64,000 nt of DNA from MFD04580-c1 sp963702995 (GTDB lineage: Bacteria > Planctomycetota > Phycisphaerae > Tepidisphaerales > Tepidisphaeraceae): positions 4,092,001 to 4,156,000 of the forward strand of contig OY969783.1 of the NCBI GenBank assembly GCA_963702995.1. The letters run 5' to 3'. The notes beneath the pieces were generated by a model. The model did no database searches. It was not told the DNA's origin and saw only the letters and a list, made by a program, of their open reading frames with translations. Position 1 is the first letter of the stretch. Each line of letters starts with the position of its first letter. This document shows, piece after piece, positions 41,573 to 50,452 of the stretch. The translations under genes were made by a program, and so were the position numbers.

Positions 41573-41812
41573 GTGACGAAGATCGGGACGACCCATGAGC
41601 GGGTACGGCTTGCCCAGCTTCTGCGGACGTTACGCACGGAGAAGGGTTTACGCCAGACCGACTTGGCTGAAAAGCTGGGCGAGCCGCAATCTTATGTGAG
41701 CAAATACGAGTCAGGGGAGCAGCGATTAGACCTACTCGAATTGACGGCCATTTGCGAAGCCGTGGGCGTCACGTTAATCGATTTCGTGAAGCGATTTGAA
41801 AGTAAGGAATGA
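41573..41812 (+). CDS. XRE-family helix-turn-helix regulator, R-M controller (C) protein-like
   Basis: From the GTG at 41573 the product is 79 aa, the size of R-M controller proteins. The helix-turn-helix reads LRTLRTEKGLRQTDLAEKLGEPQSYVSKYESGEQRLDLLEL, followed by AICEAVGVTLIDFVKRF. No Shine-Dalgarno is visible, in line with leaderless C-protein mRNAs; an in-frame ATG at 41489 would overlap the methylase start. Its TGA overlaps the ATG of the endonuclease gene (ATGA), indicating translational coupling, and the palindrome immediately upstream is its probable operator. Confidence 0.82.
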   Translation: MTKIGTTHERVRLAQLLRTLRTEKGLRQTDLAEKLGEPQSYVSKYESGEQRLDLLELTAICEAVGVTLIDFVKRFESKE

Positions 41813-42766
41813 CGCCCGACCCACGGTTCACCCGACGGAACAAATCATTCTGGGCACACGTCCGATCCATTTCGGAGGAAGTGGGCTACACCGTCCGGGG
41901 TAAGGGAACCATCCGGGTGCCCACGCTCGCCGAAATGGTTTTGGCCTTGCTCAACTTGCAGCTGCGAACCGACCACATCACCCCCGACTACAAGACGCCG
42001 ACGCCGCTGGGCAAACTGCTGCTGGGTTATTTCCAGTACCGGGCCGACCTTCTGAACAAACAGGTGGACGCTTCTGATGGACGCGGAGGAGGCCGAACGG
42101 GTTTTCAGGGACTTGTGCAAGAAGCACAACCGGAAGGCCACGGAACTTCCTATGAACAAGCAGAAGGGGGAGAAGAAGAAGAATGCATCTCTTACGGGGA
42201 TCGTTAACATTCTGGTGAAGGCCAATTCCGGCACCCACGATTGTGATTTCGACCCCCGTTCCCTGACGACGATCACACAGGACGGAATGCCGGTGCGGAC
42301 TTTGGCCCGCCGTGTGGACGGGTGTTTTCCCGCCGTGGTCAACCCGGTGGCCATCTGGGAAATCAAAGAATACTACTACACCAAGACGTTCGGCAGCCGG
42401 GTGGCCGATGGGGTGTACGAAACGCTTTTGGACGGGATGGAGCTTGAAGAGCTTCACGAACACGAAAAAATCCCGGTCGAACACCTGTTGATCGTGGATT
42501 CGCACTTTACATGGTGGCAGTGCGGACGCTCCTATCTTTGCCGCATCATCGACATGCTTCACATGGGGTACGTCGATGAGGTACTCTTCGGCAGGGAAGT
42601 GGTGGAACGCTTGCCCATCGTCGTGAAGAAGTGGGCGGCCGAACTCGACCAGCGCAAGGCGAACGCCCCAGTAGCCGGCCAGCAGGCGAAGCTACCCGGC
42701 CAGGGGAACGAGCCGAAGCCGGAAGGGACCATCGGAACCGGTAGAGCGGCAGCGGAAGAGAAGTGA
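41809..42766 (+). CDS. Putative type II restriction endonuclease, PD-(D/E)XK fold (frameshifted)
   Basis: The gene starts by ATGA overlap with the controller. The N-terminal part reads RFTRRNKSFWAHVRSISEEVGYTVRGKGTIRVP; near 42072 one extra base breaks the frame, which continues LMDAEEAERVFRDLCKKHNRKA. The central region has DGCFPAVVNPVAIWEIKEYYYTKTFGSRVADGVYETLLDG, whose D-x(n)-E-x-K spacing is the PD-(D/E)XK nuclease pattern. About 318 aa in all; the C-terminal tail is Gly/Pro/Lys-rich and probably disordered. Position after a C protein and opposite a methylase makes restriction endonuclease the best call, but the specific family was not recognised. If the ATG at 42077 were used, the two parts could be separate cistrons. 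Confidence 0.72.
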
Positions 42767-42824
42767 GCCGAGGTGCCATCGGCGCCTTGATTGTGCCCCC
42801 TCCGGCGTAGGAGGGGGCTAAGGA

Positions 42825-44027
42825 TCAAATTCGGAGAGCGGCCGTTCGGACGGCGAGGCGTCGTGCCGCAACCTGACCCCTGAGCCGGCCGATCAGGAAT
42901 ATCGCGGCCGCCGCAACCGCCAGCAGGGCGACCCCGATCAGCGGCCGGAAGACAAGCCACGCGATCGCGATCGTAAACGTGCTCAGCGCCACCGCCACCA
43001 ACAGCGAAACCACCACGATCCCCACACCGGCGATATCGCCCAGAAAGCCGATCAGATTCGACATCGCCTGGATCGGGCCGGCGATCAGCGCCAGGCCGAG
43101 CCACATCAGGATGAACCCGACCGCCCGCAGGATCCAGGTGATGATCGTGTTCTTCTCCTGCTCGGCGTGGATGAGCTGCGCGGCGGTTTCCGTCCCTGTG
43201 TGGAGGATGAAGAGCGGCCCGTTCGAGGTATCGAACGGCGCAAGCGTCCTGCCCGATTGACGCGCCATCACCGTCACCGGCCCGGGCGCCGCCGCCTTGA
43301 ACGTGACCCGCACATCGCCGACGCGGGGCGACTTGGCGTCCGGCCACGACCCTCGATTGCCGCTGATGTACAACGCCTGATCGGCGACGGTGGAATCATC
43401 TTTCAAGTCGCTGGTCAGCTCCGAGCGAACGGCTTCGGTGACCGGGATCGGGGTGAAGTTGTCGATGTCGTCCACGAGCCCCCGCGGCAGCGTAAAGGCG
43501 CCGACCTTGACCGGGTCGGCCGCCCAGTGGTCCGCCTGGACGCGCATCGTCGCCGGGTTCTCATGATCGGTTCGATGCTCGAAGCGGGACGAATCGATCA
43601 ACTTGTCGCTCCAGACCTTGGAGTAGTCGAACGTCCGCGTCCTGGTCGAGCCGCCGCCGACGGCGTTGTTGTGCTCCTCGGTGTGCTCCTCTTCCTTCCA
43701 CTGGTACATCTCCACCCCGCGCTTCAGATGGATCGCATCCTGGGCGACGCCGAAGGTGGGGTCGTAAAGGGGACCGCCGCTCGCGCTGCCGGTGAAGTGA
43801 ATCAGCTTCCCCTCTTTCGAGGCGTCAATCGCGTCCGAGCCGACGCTGACGACGGCCTTGCTCCCCTCATGCAGGGCCCTCTCGCGATGGACGGCGTGCC
43901 GCTCATTCAGGAAGAGAAGAACGATCGAAACCCCGAACAGGAGCAGGCCGAAGAGTACGCCCTTGATCGAATCGCCGATCCGGCTGAAGTACCCCTGGCT
44001 CGAATATTCGACGAACTGATCCGCCAT
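42825..44027 (-). CDS. TMEM43 family membrane protein
   Basis: The protein starts MADQFVEYSSQGYFSRIGDSIKGVLFGLLLFGVSIVLLFLNERHAV, matching the N-terminal helix of TMEM43 (LUMA) family members. A large soluble domain follows with KRGVEMYQWKEEEHTEE and FDYSKVWSDKLIDSSRF, then four C-terminal helices from IITWILRAVGFILMWLGLALIAGP to AAAAIFLIGRL. The ATG at 44027 is chosen because family members begin here; the upstream extension is not hydrophobic. The bacterial function is unknown. Length about 400 aa, frame intact. Confidence 0.87.
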   Translation of the reverse strand: MADQFVEYSSQGYFSRIGDSIKGVLFGLLLFGVSIVLLFLNERHAVHRERALHEGSKAVVSVGSDAIDASKEGKLIHFTGSASGGPLYDPTFGVAQDAIHLKRGVEMYQWKEEEHTEEHNNAVGGGSTRTRTFDYSKVWSDKLIDSSRFEHRTDHENPATMRVQADHWAADPVKVGAFTLPRGLVDDIDNFTPIPVTEAVRSELTSDLKDDSTVADQALYISGNRGSWPDAKSPRVGDVRVTFKAAAPGPVTVMARQSGRTLAPFDTSNGPLFILHTGTETAAQLIHAEQEKNTIITWILRAVGFILMWLGLALIAGPIQAMSNLIGFLGDIAGVGIVVVSLLVAVALSTFTIAIAWLVFRPLIGVALLAVAAAAIFLIGRLRGQVAARRLAVRTAALRI

Positions 44028-44340
44028 GCCCGGTCCTCGCGTGGGGCCTGGGTCAGCCATCAATGCCGCCCCGGCACAAACTTTGGTTGATGTGACGCCC
44101 CAGCATGACTCTACCGGCCCCAGGCAGGAGTGGCCAAATCGAACGGCAAGGCGGCGGCCGACCGTGGGGTACGCAGCGCGTGCCGCCGCGGCGCCCAACC
44201 TTCGTTAAGGAACGTTGCGAGCGCAAAGACATTTGCAGCCAGCGGCACGCGATGCGGCGCGATGCGTGCCACAACGGCGGCCGCTCGTCCATGAGCGTCT
44301 GGAGAGGTGCGGCGACGCCCGACGACAGGGCACCCGCGAT
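44028..44340. other. Intergenic, no gene seen
   Basis: The 313 bp between the TMEM43-like start and the CPBP stop are GC-rich without a convincing frame, repeat or terminator. Confidence 0.45.
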
Positions 44341-45048
44341 TCACGGACCGGAGTGCATCAGAGCGGCCGCGATGAAGTTGCCCCCGCCGTAGAAGAACTT
44401 CCCATACCCCGTTGCGAAGAGCGAAATCCCGAACAGGGCGTGGATAACTGCGATCCCCGCCAGGCTTCGATAGCGGCGATAGATCAACCCGAAGAACAAC
44501 CCGCCGATGAGCGTCAGGGCGACCGGCAGCCACGCCTGAAAAATGATGTGGGCCCAGCCAAACGCCAGCACGTTCACGATCAGCAGCGCCTGGTCGCCAA
44601 AGAGCGGCCGATACCGCCAGAAGAAAAAGCTCCGATACGAAAACTCCTGCGCCGAAACGCTGATCGCATAGACGGCGCACAACAGCGCGAAGATGTCCGG
44701 CCGATCCTGCACGAGCGGGAAGAGCCGAAAGCCGAACAGATGATGCACCAGCAAGAGGCAAATGAGGGAGACGGCCCAGATCGCCCCGCCAAAGCGAATG
44801 CAGGCGCCGGCCGCGTCATGCCCGGCCGCGTCGATCCCCAGCTCTGACTTCAACGCGCCCTGGCGCCGCGCGACCAGCACCGCGTAGCTCGTGCAGCCGA
44901 GCAGCGCGACCATGAGCAGTCGCTTGGGCCACAGCCCCACGAAGATCAACAGGGGGACGAGAAAGAAAATGAGCCCCAGCTCAAGCCAAAGCACACGACG
45001 GCTCGCCGGCTGCGCGATGGGGATTAGATACGACTGCGTTTCGGACAT
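44341..45048 (-). CDS. CPBP family intramembrane metalloprotease-like protein
   Basis: This 235-aa polytopic membrane protein carries the CPBP (Rce1/Abi) motifs: SAQEFSYRSFFFWRYRP (motif 1), AFGWAHIIFQAW (motif 2 His) and GIAVIHALFGI (motif 3 His). Motif 1 has Gln-Glu instead of the usual Glu-Glu. In Rce1 the first Glu is catalytic, so activity may be altered, although QE variants occur in the wider family. About eight helices are apparent. The start at 45048 (MSETQSYLIP) is preferred. The gene diverges from the vWA-domain gene. Confidence 0.82.
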   Translation of the reverse strand: MSETQSYLIPIAQPASRRVLWLELGLIFFLVPLLIFVGLWPKRLLMVALLGCTSYAVLVARRQGALKSELGIDAAGHDAAGACIRFGGAIWAVSLICLLLVHHLFGFRLFPLVQDRPDIFALLCAVYAISVSAQEFSYRSFFFWRYRPLFGDQALLIVNVLAFGWAHIIFQAWLPVALTLIGGLFFGLIYRRYRSLAGIAVIHALFGISLFATGYGKFFYGGGNFIAAALMHSGP

Positions 45049-45186
45049 GAGGGCATAATACGCGTCGGATCGCGACGTGGCATCCATCGATTTACACGAT
45101 CTTAATAAGATTCCTCCGGACCTTCGGCAGGGGCGTTCACCCCGCCGTCGCGGCCGCTCGGTTTGCGTTGACGTCGCGAACGCTTC

Positions 45187-47577
45187 ATGCTGACACCTTT
45201 GGCGGCGCTCCCCCTCACATTCACAACGCCGCTCGCCGCATACGCGGGGGGCGCGTTCGTCGTCGCGACCGTTACGATCGTTAATTTCCGTCGGTCGGCG
45301 ATCGGGAACGGCGCGCGGCTGCTCTGCGCCGTCGGGCTCGTGCTGCTCTGCCTGGCGGCCGGGGGGCCGATCTGGCGGCGCCCGGCCGGCCGCGACGTGG
45401 CGGTGGTCATCGACCTTTCCCCCAGCACCCGCTCGGCCGAGTATCGAAGCCGGCCCCAATTGCTCGCCCGCATCCGGCAGTTGCTCGGGGAGACGCCCTA
45501 TCGCCTGCTCTACTTTGCCGACGGCGAAGCACAACCCTTCGCGCATCCGGACGTCGATCGGTTCCCCGACCTTCCCGCCGAGCAGACCCGATACATCCCG
45601 CCGGCCGCCTCGGCGATCGTCCTCTTCACCGACGGCCGCTTCGATCCCGCCGCCGCGATCGCCGGGCCGCCGACCTACCCCGTGATCGACATCGGCCTGG
45701 CCGCGCCGGCGGACGCCGCGATCAACGACCTCTCCACGCGCGGCCCCGACGCGATCATCGAAATCCGCAACAGCGGCAAGCCGCGGCCGCTGGCGGTGGG
45801 GGCGCTCGCCGGGAGCGTGCCAACGACCGCCCCTTCAGGCGACTCGGTCGTCACCCGGGTACGCGATGCGGCGGCCGCCAGCATTTTCGCGCTTGTCACC
45901 CGGGGATCTCTGGCCGGAGAACGACATGCTCACCGCGCTGCCGATCCCGCCAGAGCACGCCGAGCGGTGGCTGATCTCGACGCAAGCAAGGGCTGATCTG
46001 CCCGACGGCTGGCGCGTCATCGCCCCCGCTTCCCTCCCAACCGACGCGGCCGCCTACCTTGCGCCCGGCGTGATCGTGCTCGACAACATCCCAGCGACCG
46101 GCCTTTCCGAACTTCAGCAGGATCGGCTTCGGCAGTTCGCACACGACCTGGGAGGCGGGATCGTCGTGCTCGGCGGCCCGCACGCCTTCGCGGCCGGCGG
46201 CTACCCCGGCACCGGGCTGGACGCGCTCTCTCCTTTGGCCAGCGCGCCGCCCGAGCCGGCCACGCATTGGCTCGTCCTGACGGACGGCAGCGGCTCGATG
46301 GGGGCGGCGGCCGCCCACGGCGACGGGCGAAGCCAATGGCAATTCGCCTGCGACGCCGTCGCCGCGGCAATCCGGCATCTTCCCCCGGAGGACCTGGCCA
46401 GCGTCGGCAGCTTCGCCGAAACCCTCTCCTGGTGGGCCAGAAGCTGCCCGTCCACCAGGCGCGCAATCTGCGGCTCCCTCCCGCGAACGTGTTCCCCAGT
46501 GGCCCCACCAACCTGCGGCCGGCGCTCGAACAGATCGCGGCCGAGTCATCCGATGCGACACCGAAGGAACTCCTCCTCCTCACCGACGCCGATGCCGATG
46601 TGGGCGACCCGGCCACGCTCATCGCCGGTTTGAAGCAGAGCCATGTCCGCCTTCATCTGCTCGCCCTCGGCAGCGGCCGCGGCCTGGCCGCCCTTCAGTC
46701 CATCGTCACCGCGACCGGCGGCCGGTCGCTCCGGGAAGACGATGCGGCGAAGTGGGCGACGGCGTCTGAATCGCTCTTGCGCGATGCCGCTCCGACTCGC
46801 CTCGAATCGACCCCGCTGTCGATCCGATACTTCGGCGAGCTCGCGACGCTTTCCGGCCGCCCGGTCACGCCCTGGAACCGAACCTGGCTCAAGCCGGGCG
46901 CGACGCTTGTCGGCGAAGGCGCAGTGCCGGGTGGCGATGCGGCGGTCAACCCGGCGCTGCCGGCGGTGGCACGGTGGAATATCGGCGAGGGGCGGGTTCT
47001 GGCCGCGGGCTTTGAGGCCAGCTCGGCCGAGGTGGAACGCTTCGCCGCCGCTGTGGCTCGGCCGCCGCGCGACCCGCGCTTCCGAGTCACCTGGCAGACC
47101 GGCCCGAGCCTCCGCGTCTCGGTTGACGCCGTCGCTCCCGACGCATCGGGCAATGGGGCCTTCCTCAATTCAGAAACGCTTACGCTCGACATTTCCCCCG
47201 CCACCCGATCCGATGCCTCGCACCCCGAGCCTTCCAGCACCGGCGGATTGCGGCTCACACTGACCGCCCCCGGCCACTACGACGCCGCGATCCCCGCCCC
47301 GCGAGCGGCCGCAGTCGCGACCCTCCGCGCCGGCGGGACGGCAATCGATCGCATCGCCCTCCCCGGCCGCTACGCACCGGAATTCGACGCGATCGGCAAC
47401 GACGATGCGGCCCTCGAACGGATCGCCCGCCAAACCGGCGGCCGCGTGGTCGCCCCTGCCGACATGACGCCCATCCAGTTCAACTGGCCGCCGCGGGACA
47501 TCGACCTCACATCAATCCTCGCCGCCATCGGAGCGTCTCTCTTCTCGAGCGGCCTTCTTTGGTGGCGATGGCGGTGA
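45187..47577 (+). CDS. Membrane-anchored von Willebrand factor A domain protein (two frameshifts)
   Basis: The N-terminus has two hydrophobic helices (TTPLAAYAGGAFVVATVTIV and LLCAVGLVLLCLAAGG). An extracytoplasmic domain follows with a first vWA-like segment (VAVVIDLSPSTRSAEY), a frame break near 45900 (extra base) into LSPGDLWPENDMLTALPIPPEHAERW, and a central vWA domain with the MIDAS motif DGSGSM. A second frame break near 46432 leads into LVGQKLPVHQARNLRLPPANVFP and ELLLLTDADADVGDPATL. A C-terminal helix (LTSILAAIGASLFSSGLLWW) anchors the protein. About 796 aa. The layout resembles planctomycete vWA/glutamine-amidotransferase-like membrane proteins. Function unknown. Confidence 0.8.
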
Positions 47578-47719
47578 AGCCTTCTGGAGAAGTTGGGGCT
47601 CGCATCGCGTGCCGCCACGTCAGCCGTCCCGCCGGAAGGACCGATGCTGTCCCTCGTCGATCGGAGAATTCCTAAAATATATGCCTATATGGCAGTGCGC
47701 AACTGCGCGCTGTTCTGAT

Positions 47720-47855
47720 CCCCTCTCCCCCCGGTACTGCGGGGGGAGAGGGCAAGGGTGAGGGGGCTGCGGGCACACGAAAAACGCTGTAAAAGCGAGG
47801 GGGTTGCGCCCCCTCGCCCTAACCCTCTCCCCCCGCAGTACCGGTGGCGAGGGAT
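47720..47855. repeat. Inverted repeat of CCCTCTCCCC / GGGGAGAGGG type
   Basis: CCCTCTCCCCCCGGTACTGCGGGGGGAGAGGG forms a hairpin at 47720-47752, and the inverted unit CCTAACCCTCTCCCCCCGCAGTACCGG recurs at 47818-47845. A partial relative occurs near 31130-31170 (GGGAGAGGGTAGGGTGAGGG). Confidence 0.7.
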
Positions 47856-47888
47856 CCGCATATCCGCGATCTTGCCTGGAATGGTCCG

Positions 47889-49286
47889 CTAGGGCGCAGC
47901 CGGAACGGTTGGCGGCCGCAGGTTCATCGGGGGTTTGGCACCAGGTAATAAAGGCGCCGCCGCCGCCTTGTTTCGCTTCGGGTCGAGCTTCACTCCCGGC
48001 GGCGCAATCACGTCGAGCACCAGGACGCCCATCTCGTTCACCGTCTGCTCGCCGAAGACGACCGTGCGCGGCGGCGAGCTGGGGTTGCGCGGGTTGGCGG
48101 CCGAGTTGTCGAACGACCATTCGGCCTCGAGACGCGTGCCGCGCGGAAGGTGCAGAGGCTTGCCGTACTGGTAGTAACCCTGCCAGTTGAAATCCCAGTC
48201 GCCGATCGACAGCAGCGGGAGCCGCGTCCCATCGGGGAGCGTGGCGGTCGCCTTGACCGTACGCCCGATGAGGTGCATATGCGGGAAGAGGCCGATCACG
48301 TCCACGTCCGCCCTCGTCTCGATCGACTGGGTCAGGCGGTAGTCGCCGTCCCCGGGCGCGATGCGGACGTTTTTGTTCATCAGGACCAGCGGCTGCAACC
48401 CGCCCTTTGGCTTCTCGGATGTGAAGTAGAGGCCGACCGACGACCGCTCGTCGGCCGCCTTGCCGATCGGGTGCAGGTGAAGCTGAAGGACCATCCGTGC
48501 CTTCCGCGGCCAGGGCATGGCGTACCCCTCGGGCAGCGGCAGCGGGTCTTTTCCCGGCGCCCAGATCCCCAGCGGTCCCGGCAGCCGATTGCCCGGCGCG
48601 GCCAGCCCGCTCTTGAAGCCGGGACCGGTCTCGTCGCCATCCTCAAGCAGTTTCTTCGTCGCCTCAGACGGCGACATCGTCGTCATCACGGCATGATGTA
48701 CGACGCGCCGATCGCCCGGCCGATACTCCACCGATCGCAGGTACTTCCCCTCGGGCGGTTCGACCGAGATCGGGAAGCAGCGGTAGATGTCCGGCCCGTC
48801 GGCGGGGACATGAAACGCTTCCGGCATCGTGACGACCAGATCCGGCTCCCCCTGCTGCCAGCCGACGGGGAACGTCGGGGCGGCCGGCGATGGGCCGGCG
48901 CCTTCCGGTGCGCCGGCGTCGACCCAGCGCCGCAGCGTGGCAATCTGCGCATCGGTCAGCCGCCGCTCGCCGACGAAGCCGCCATGCTCGGAAGGGTCGG
49001 CCTTCCAGGGGGGCATTACGCGGCGTGAGGTGAGGTCGGCGATCTGCCCGGCATGCTTCTTCACATCCCGATAGCTCAGGAGCGCGAAAGGGGCCGCCTC
49101 ACCCTCGCGGTGGCACGTGGAGCAATTCGCGTAGACGATCGGAGCGATATCGCGGTTGAAGGTGACAGCGCCGTCGGCGGCCGCCGCCGCCGCTCGAACG
49201 CTGCCGGCCCACAGGGTAACTGCGAGCGCACAGCCGACGCGAGTTGCGAAAGGCGCCCGGCCAGCGCTGCCGGTTGAGGGTTCCAC
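47889..49286 (-). CDS. Secreted cytochrome c / copper ascorbate-dependent monooxygenase-like protein
   Basis: The 465-aa product has a signal peptide (VGCALAVTLWAGSVRAAAA), then a cytochrome c domain with NCSTCH near residue 60 and an axial-Met region (VMPPWKADPSEHGGFV). The C-terminal two thirds resemble PHM-type copper type II monooxygenase domains: VVHHAVMT, RMVLQLHLHPIG and GLFPHMHLIGRTV provide candidate copper-binding His residues. The fusion is known from planctomycetes and acidobacteria; substrate and activity are unknown. The frame is intact and the gene stands alone. Confidence 0.87.
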   Translation of the reverse strand: MEPSTGSAGRAPFATRVGCALAVTLWAGSVRAAAAAADGAVTFNRDIAPIVYANCSTCHREGEAAPFALLSYRDVKKHAGQIADLTSRRVMPPWKADPSEHGGFVGERRLTDAQIATLRRWVDAGAPEGAGPSPAAPTFPVGWQQGEPDLVVTMPEAFHVPADGPDIYRCFPISVEPPEGKYLRSVEYRPGDRRVVHHAVMTTMSPSEATKKLLEDGDETGPGFKSGLAAPGNRLPGPLGIWAPGKDPLPLPEGYAMPWPRKARMVLQLHLHPIGKAADERSSVGLYFTSEKPKGGLQPLVLMNKNVRIAPGDGDYRLTQSIETRADVDVIGLFPHMHLIGRTVKATATLPDGTRLPLLSIGDWDFNWQGYYQYGKPLHLPRGTRLEAEWSFDNSAANPRNPSSPPRTVVFGEQTVNEMGVLVLDVIAPPGVKLDPKRNKAAAAPLLPGAKPPMNLRPPTVPAAP

Positions 49287-49349
49287 GGGGGCTCCTCGTG
49301 AGATGGGGGTATGACAATCAGGACGCGGCCGACACCAGGCCCCGAGCGG

Positions 49350-49634
49350 TCATTTCGCACCCTGGGGCGCGTCGGCGCCAAGATACTTGTGGGTGACGGC
49401 GCTCGCCAGATCGATATCGTTGATGTTGGCCAGCGTGCAGAGCCAGGCGAGCACATCCGCGAACTCGGCCGCGAGGTTCTCGCGGTCGTTGCGGGCCAGC
49501 GCCCGGGCAAGCTCGCCAAACTCTTCGGAGAACCAGAGCCACGTCCCCGCCGTCCCCCGCTCCCGGTCGGCCGCCTCGTATTTATCAGAAATGTGCTTTT
49601 GGAAAGCAGCTAAGGTAAGCGATTGAGCGTCCAT
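49350..49634 (-). CDS. MazG-like nucleotide pyrophosphohydrolase
   Basis: This 94-aa all-alpha protein has the MazG metal-binding pattern: WFSEEFGELARALARNDRENLAAEFADVLAWLCTLANI, with the EExxE helix and downstream E..D pair. Such single-domain MazG proteins hydrolyse NTPs or related nucleotides. The start ATG at 49634 gives MDAQSLTLAAFQKHISDKYE. It lies between the cytochrome gene and a family A repeat. Confidence 0.88.
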   Translation of the reverse strand: MDAQSLTLAAFQKHISDKYEAADRERGTAGTWLWFSEEFGELARALARNDRENLAAEFADVLAWLCTLANINDIDLASAVTHKYLGADAPQGAK

Positions 49635-49644
49635 GCTTGGAGCT

Positions 49645-49812
49645 TATTCCGCAAATTCAAAATCCGAAATCCAAAGGAAGCAGAAAGAGAGGGGGAAAGA
49701 AGCAGAAAAGGGACGAAATGGGGCAGCTTGCCCTTTCTTGTTTCCCCTTTTCCCGCCTTGCCCATTCCTTCGAATTTCGGATTTCCTGCTTCGGATTTCT
49801 CAATCAGGCTTC
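49645..49812. repeat. Family A palindromic element, copy 4
   Basis: AAAATCCGAAATCCAAAGGAAG on the left faces CCTTCGAATTTCGGATTTCCTGCTTCGG on the right, around an interior AGGGAAAGAAGC/CCCTTTTCCCGCC self-complementary region. It separates mazG from infA. Confidence 0.75.
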
Positions 49813-49835
49813 GTACTACCGATTTGAATCGCCGA

Positions 49836-50057
49836 TCATTTCTGTCGGAACACGATCCGCCCCTTGGTCAGATCGTAAGGCGACAACTGCACCTTCACCC
49901 GATCCCCCGGCAGGATGCGAATAAAATGCTTCCGCATCTTCCCCGAGACGATCCCCAGGATCTCGTGCTGCGAATTGTCTAACCGTAGCTTGAACATGGC
50001 GTTAGGCAACGCCAGGGTAACGGTGGCTTCCACTTCAATCGGCTCGGACTTGGCCAT
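49836..50057 (-). CDS. infA: Translation initiation factor IF-1
   Basis: The 73-aa product is a full OB-fold IF-1: EPIEVEATVTLALPNAMFKLRLDNSQHEILGIVSGKMRKHFIRILPGDRVKVQLSPYDLTKGRIVFRQ. IF-1 occupies the ribosomal A site during initiation. The ATG at 50057 follows GGAGAG and matches family N-termini (MAKSEPIEVEA); upstream in-frame sequence is rejected. It is not in a ribosomal protein operon here. Confidence 0.96.
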   Translation of the reverse strand: MAKSEPIEVEATVTLALPNAMFKLRLDNSQHEILGIVSGKMRKHFIRILPGDRVKVQLSPYDLTKGRIVFRQK

Positions 50058-50217
50058 TTGCTCTCCGCGCGGGCTTGGCTTGCAAGCACCCCAAGGCACG
50101 CGTGGACCGGGCGCTGCAACCCCCGTATCTTAGGGTTCTTTGCCTGCGGCGACAAGGACGGCCGCATCCATGTGCGGACGCCGATCACTCGGACCTCCAG
50201 GAGCGTGCGACTGAACC

Positions 50218-50276
50218 GTAGGGCGTGGTTCACCACGCCGCCCATCCAACAGCGTCGTGGTAAACCGCGCCATACA
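50218..50276. repeat. Family B double-hairpin palindrome, copy 4 (degenerate)
   Basis: GTAGGGCGTGGTTCACCACGCC is intact on the left; the right half (GCGTCGTGGTAAACCGCGCCATAC) has several mismatches. It lies upstream of the beta-propeller cytochrome gene. Confidence 0.75.
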
Positions 50277-50452
50277 CAATGCTTGCGGCGCCGGCCGTCG
50301 GGCGGCGTGCAACCCGCATCGCACATGGCACAGCGTAACTTCGTTTGCGAGTCGCGTCAGATCGTTAAGTTCCGAGGCTGCAGCGCAGCCCGCCGCGCGG
50401 CGTAAGATTCTCTGCCGCCGGCGTTATCGCCGGTACGCTGCATGGGAACCCG

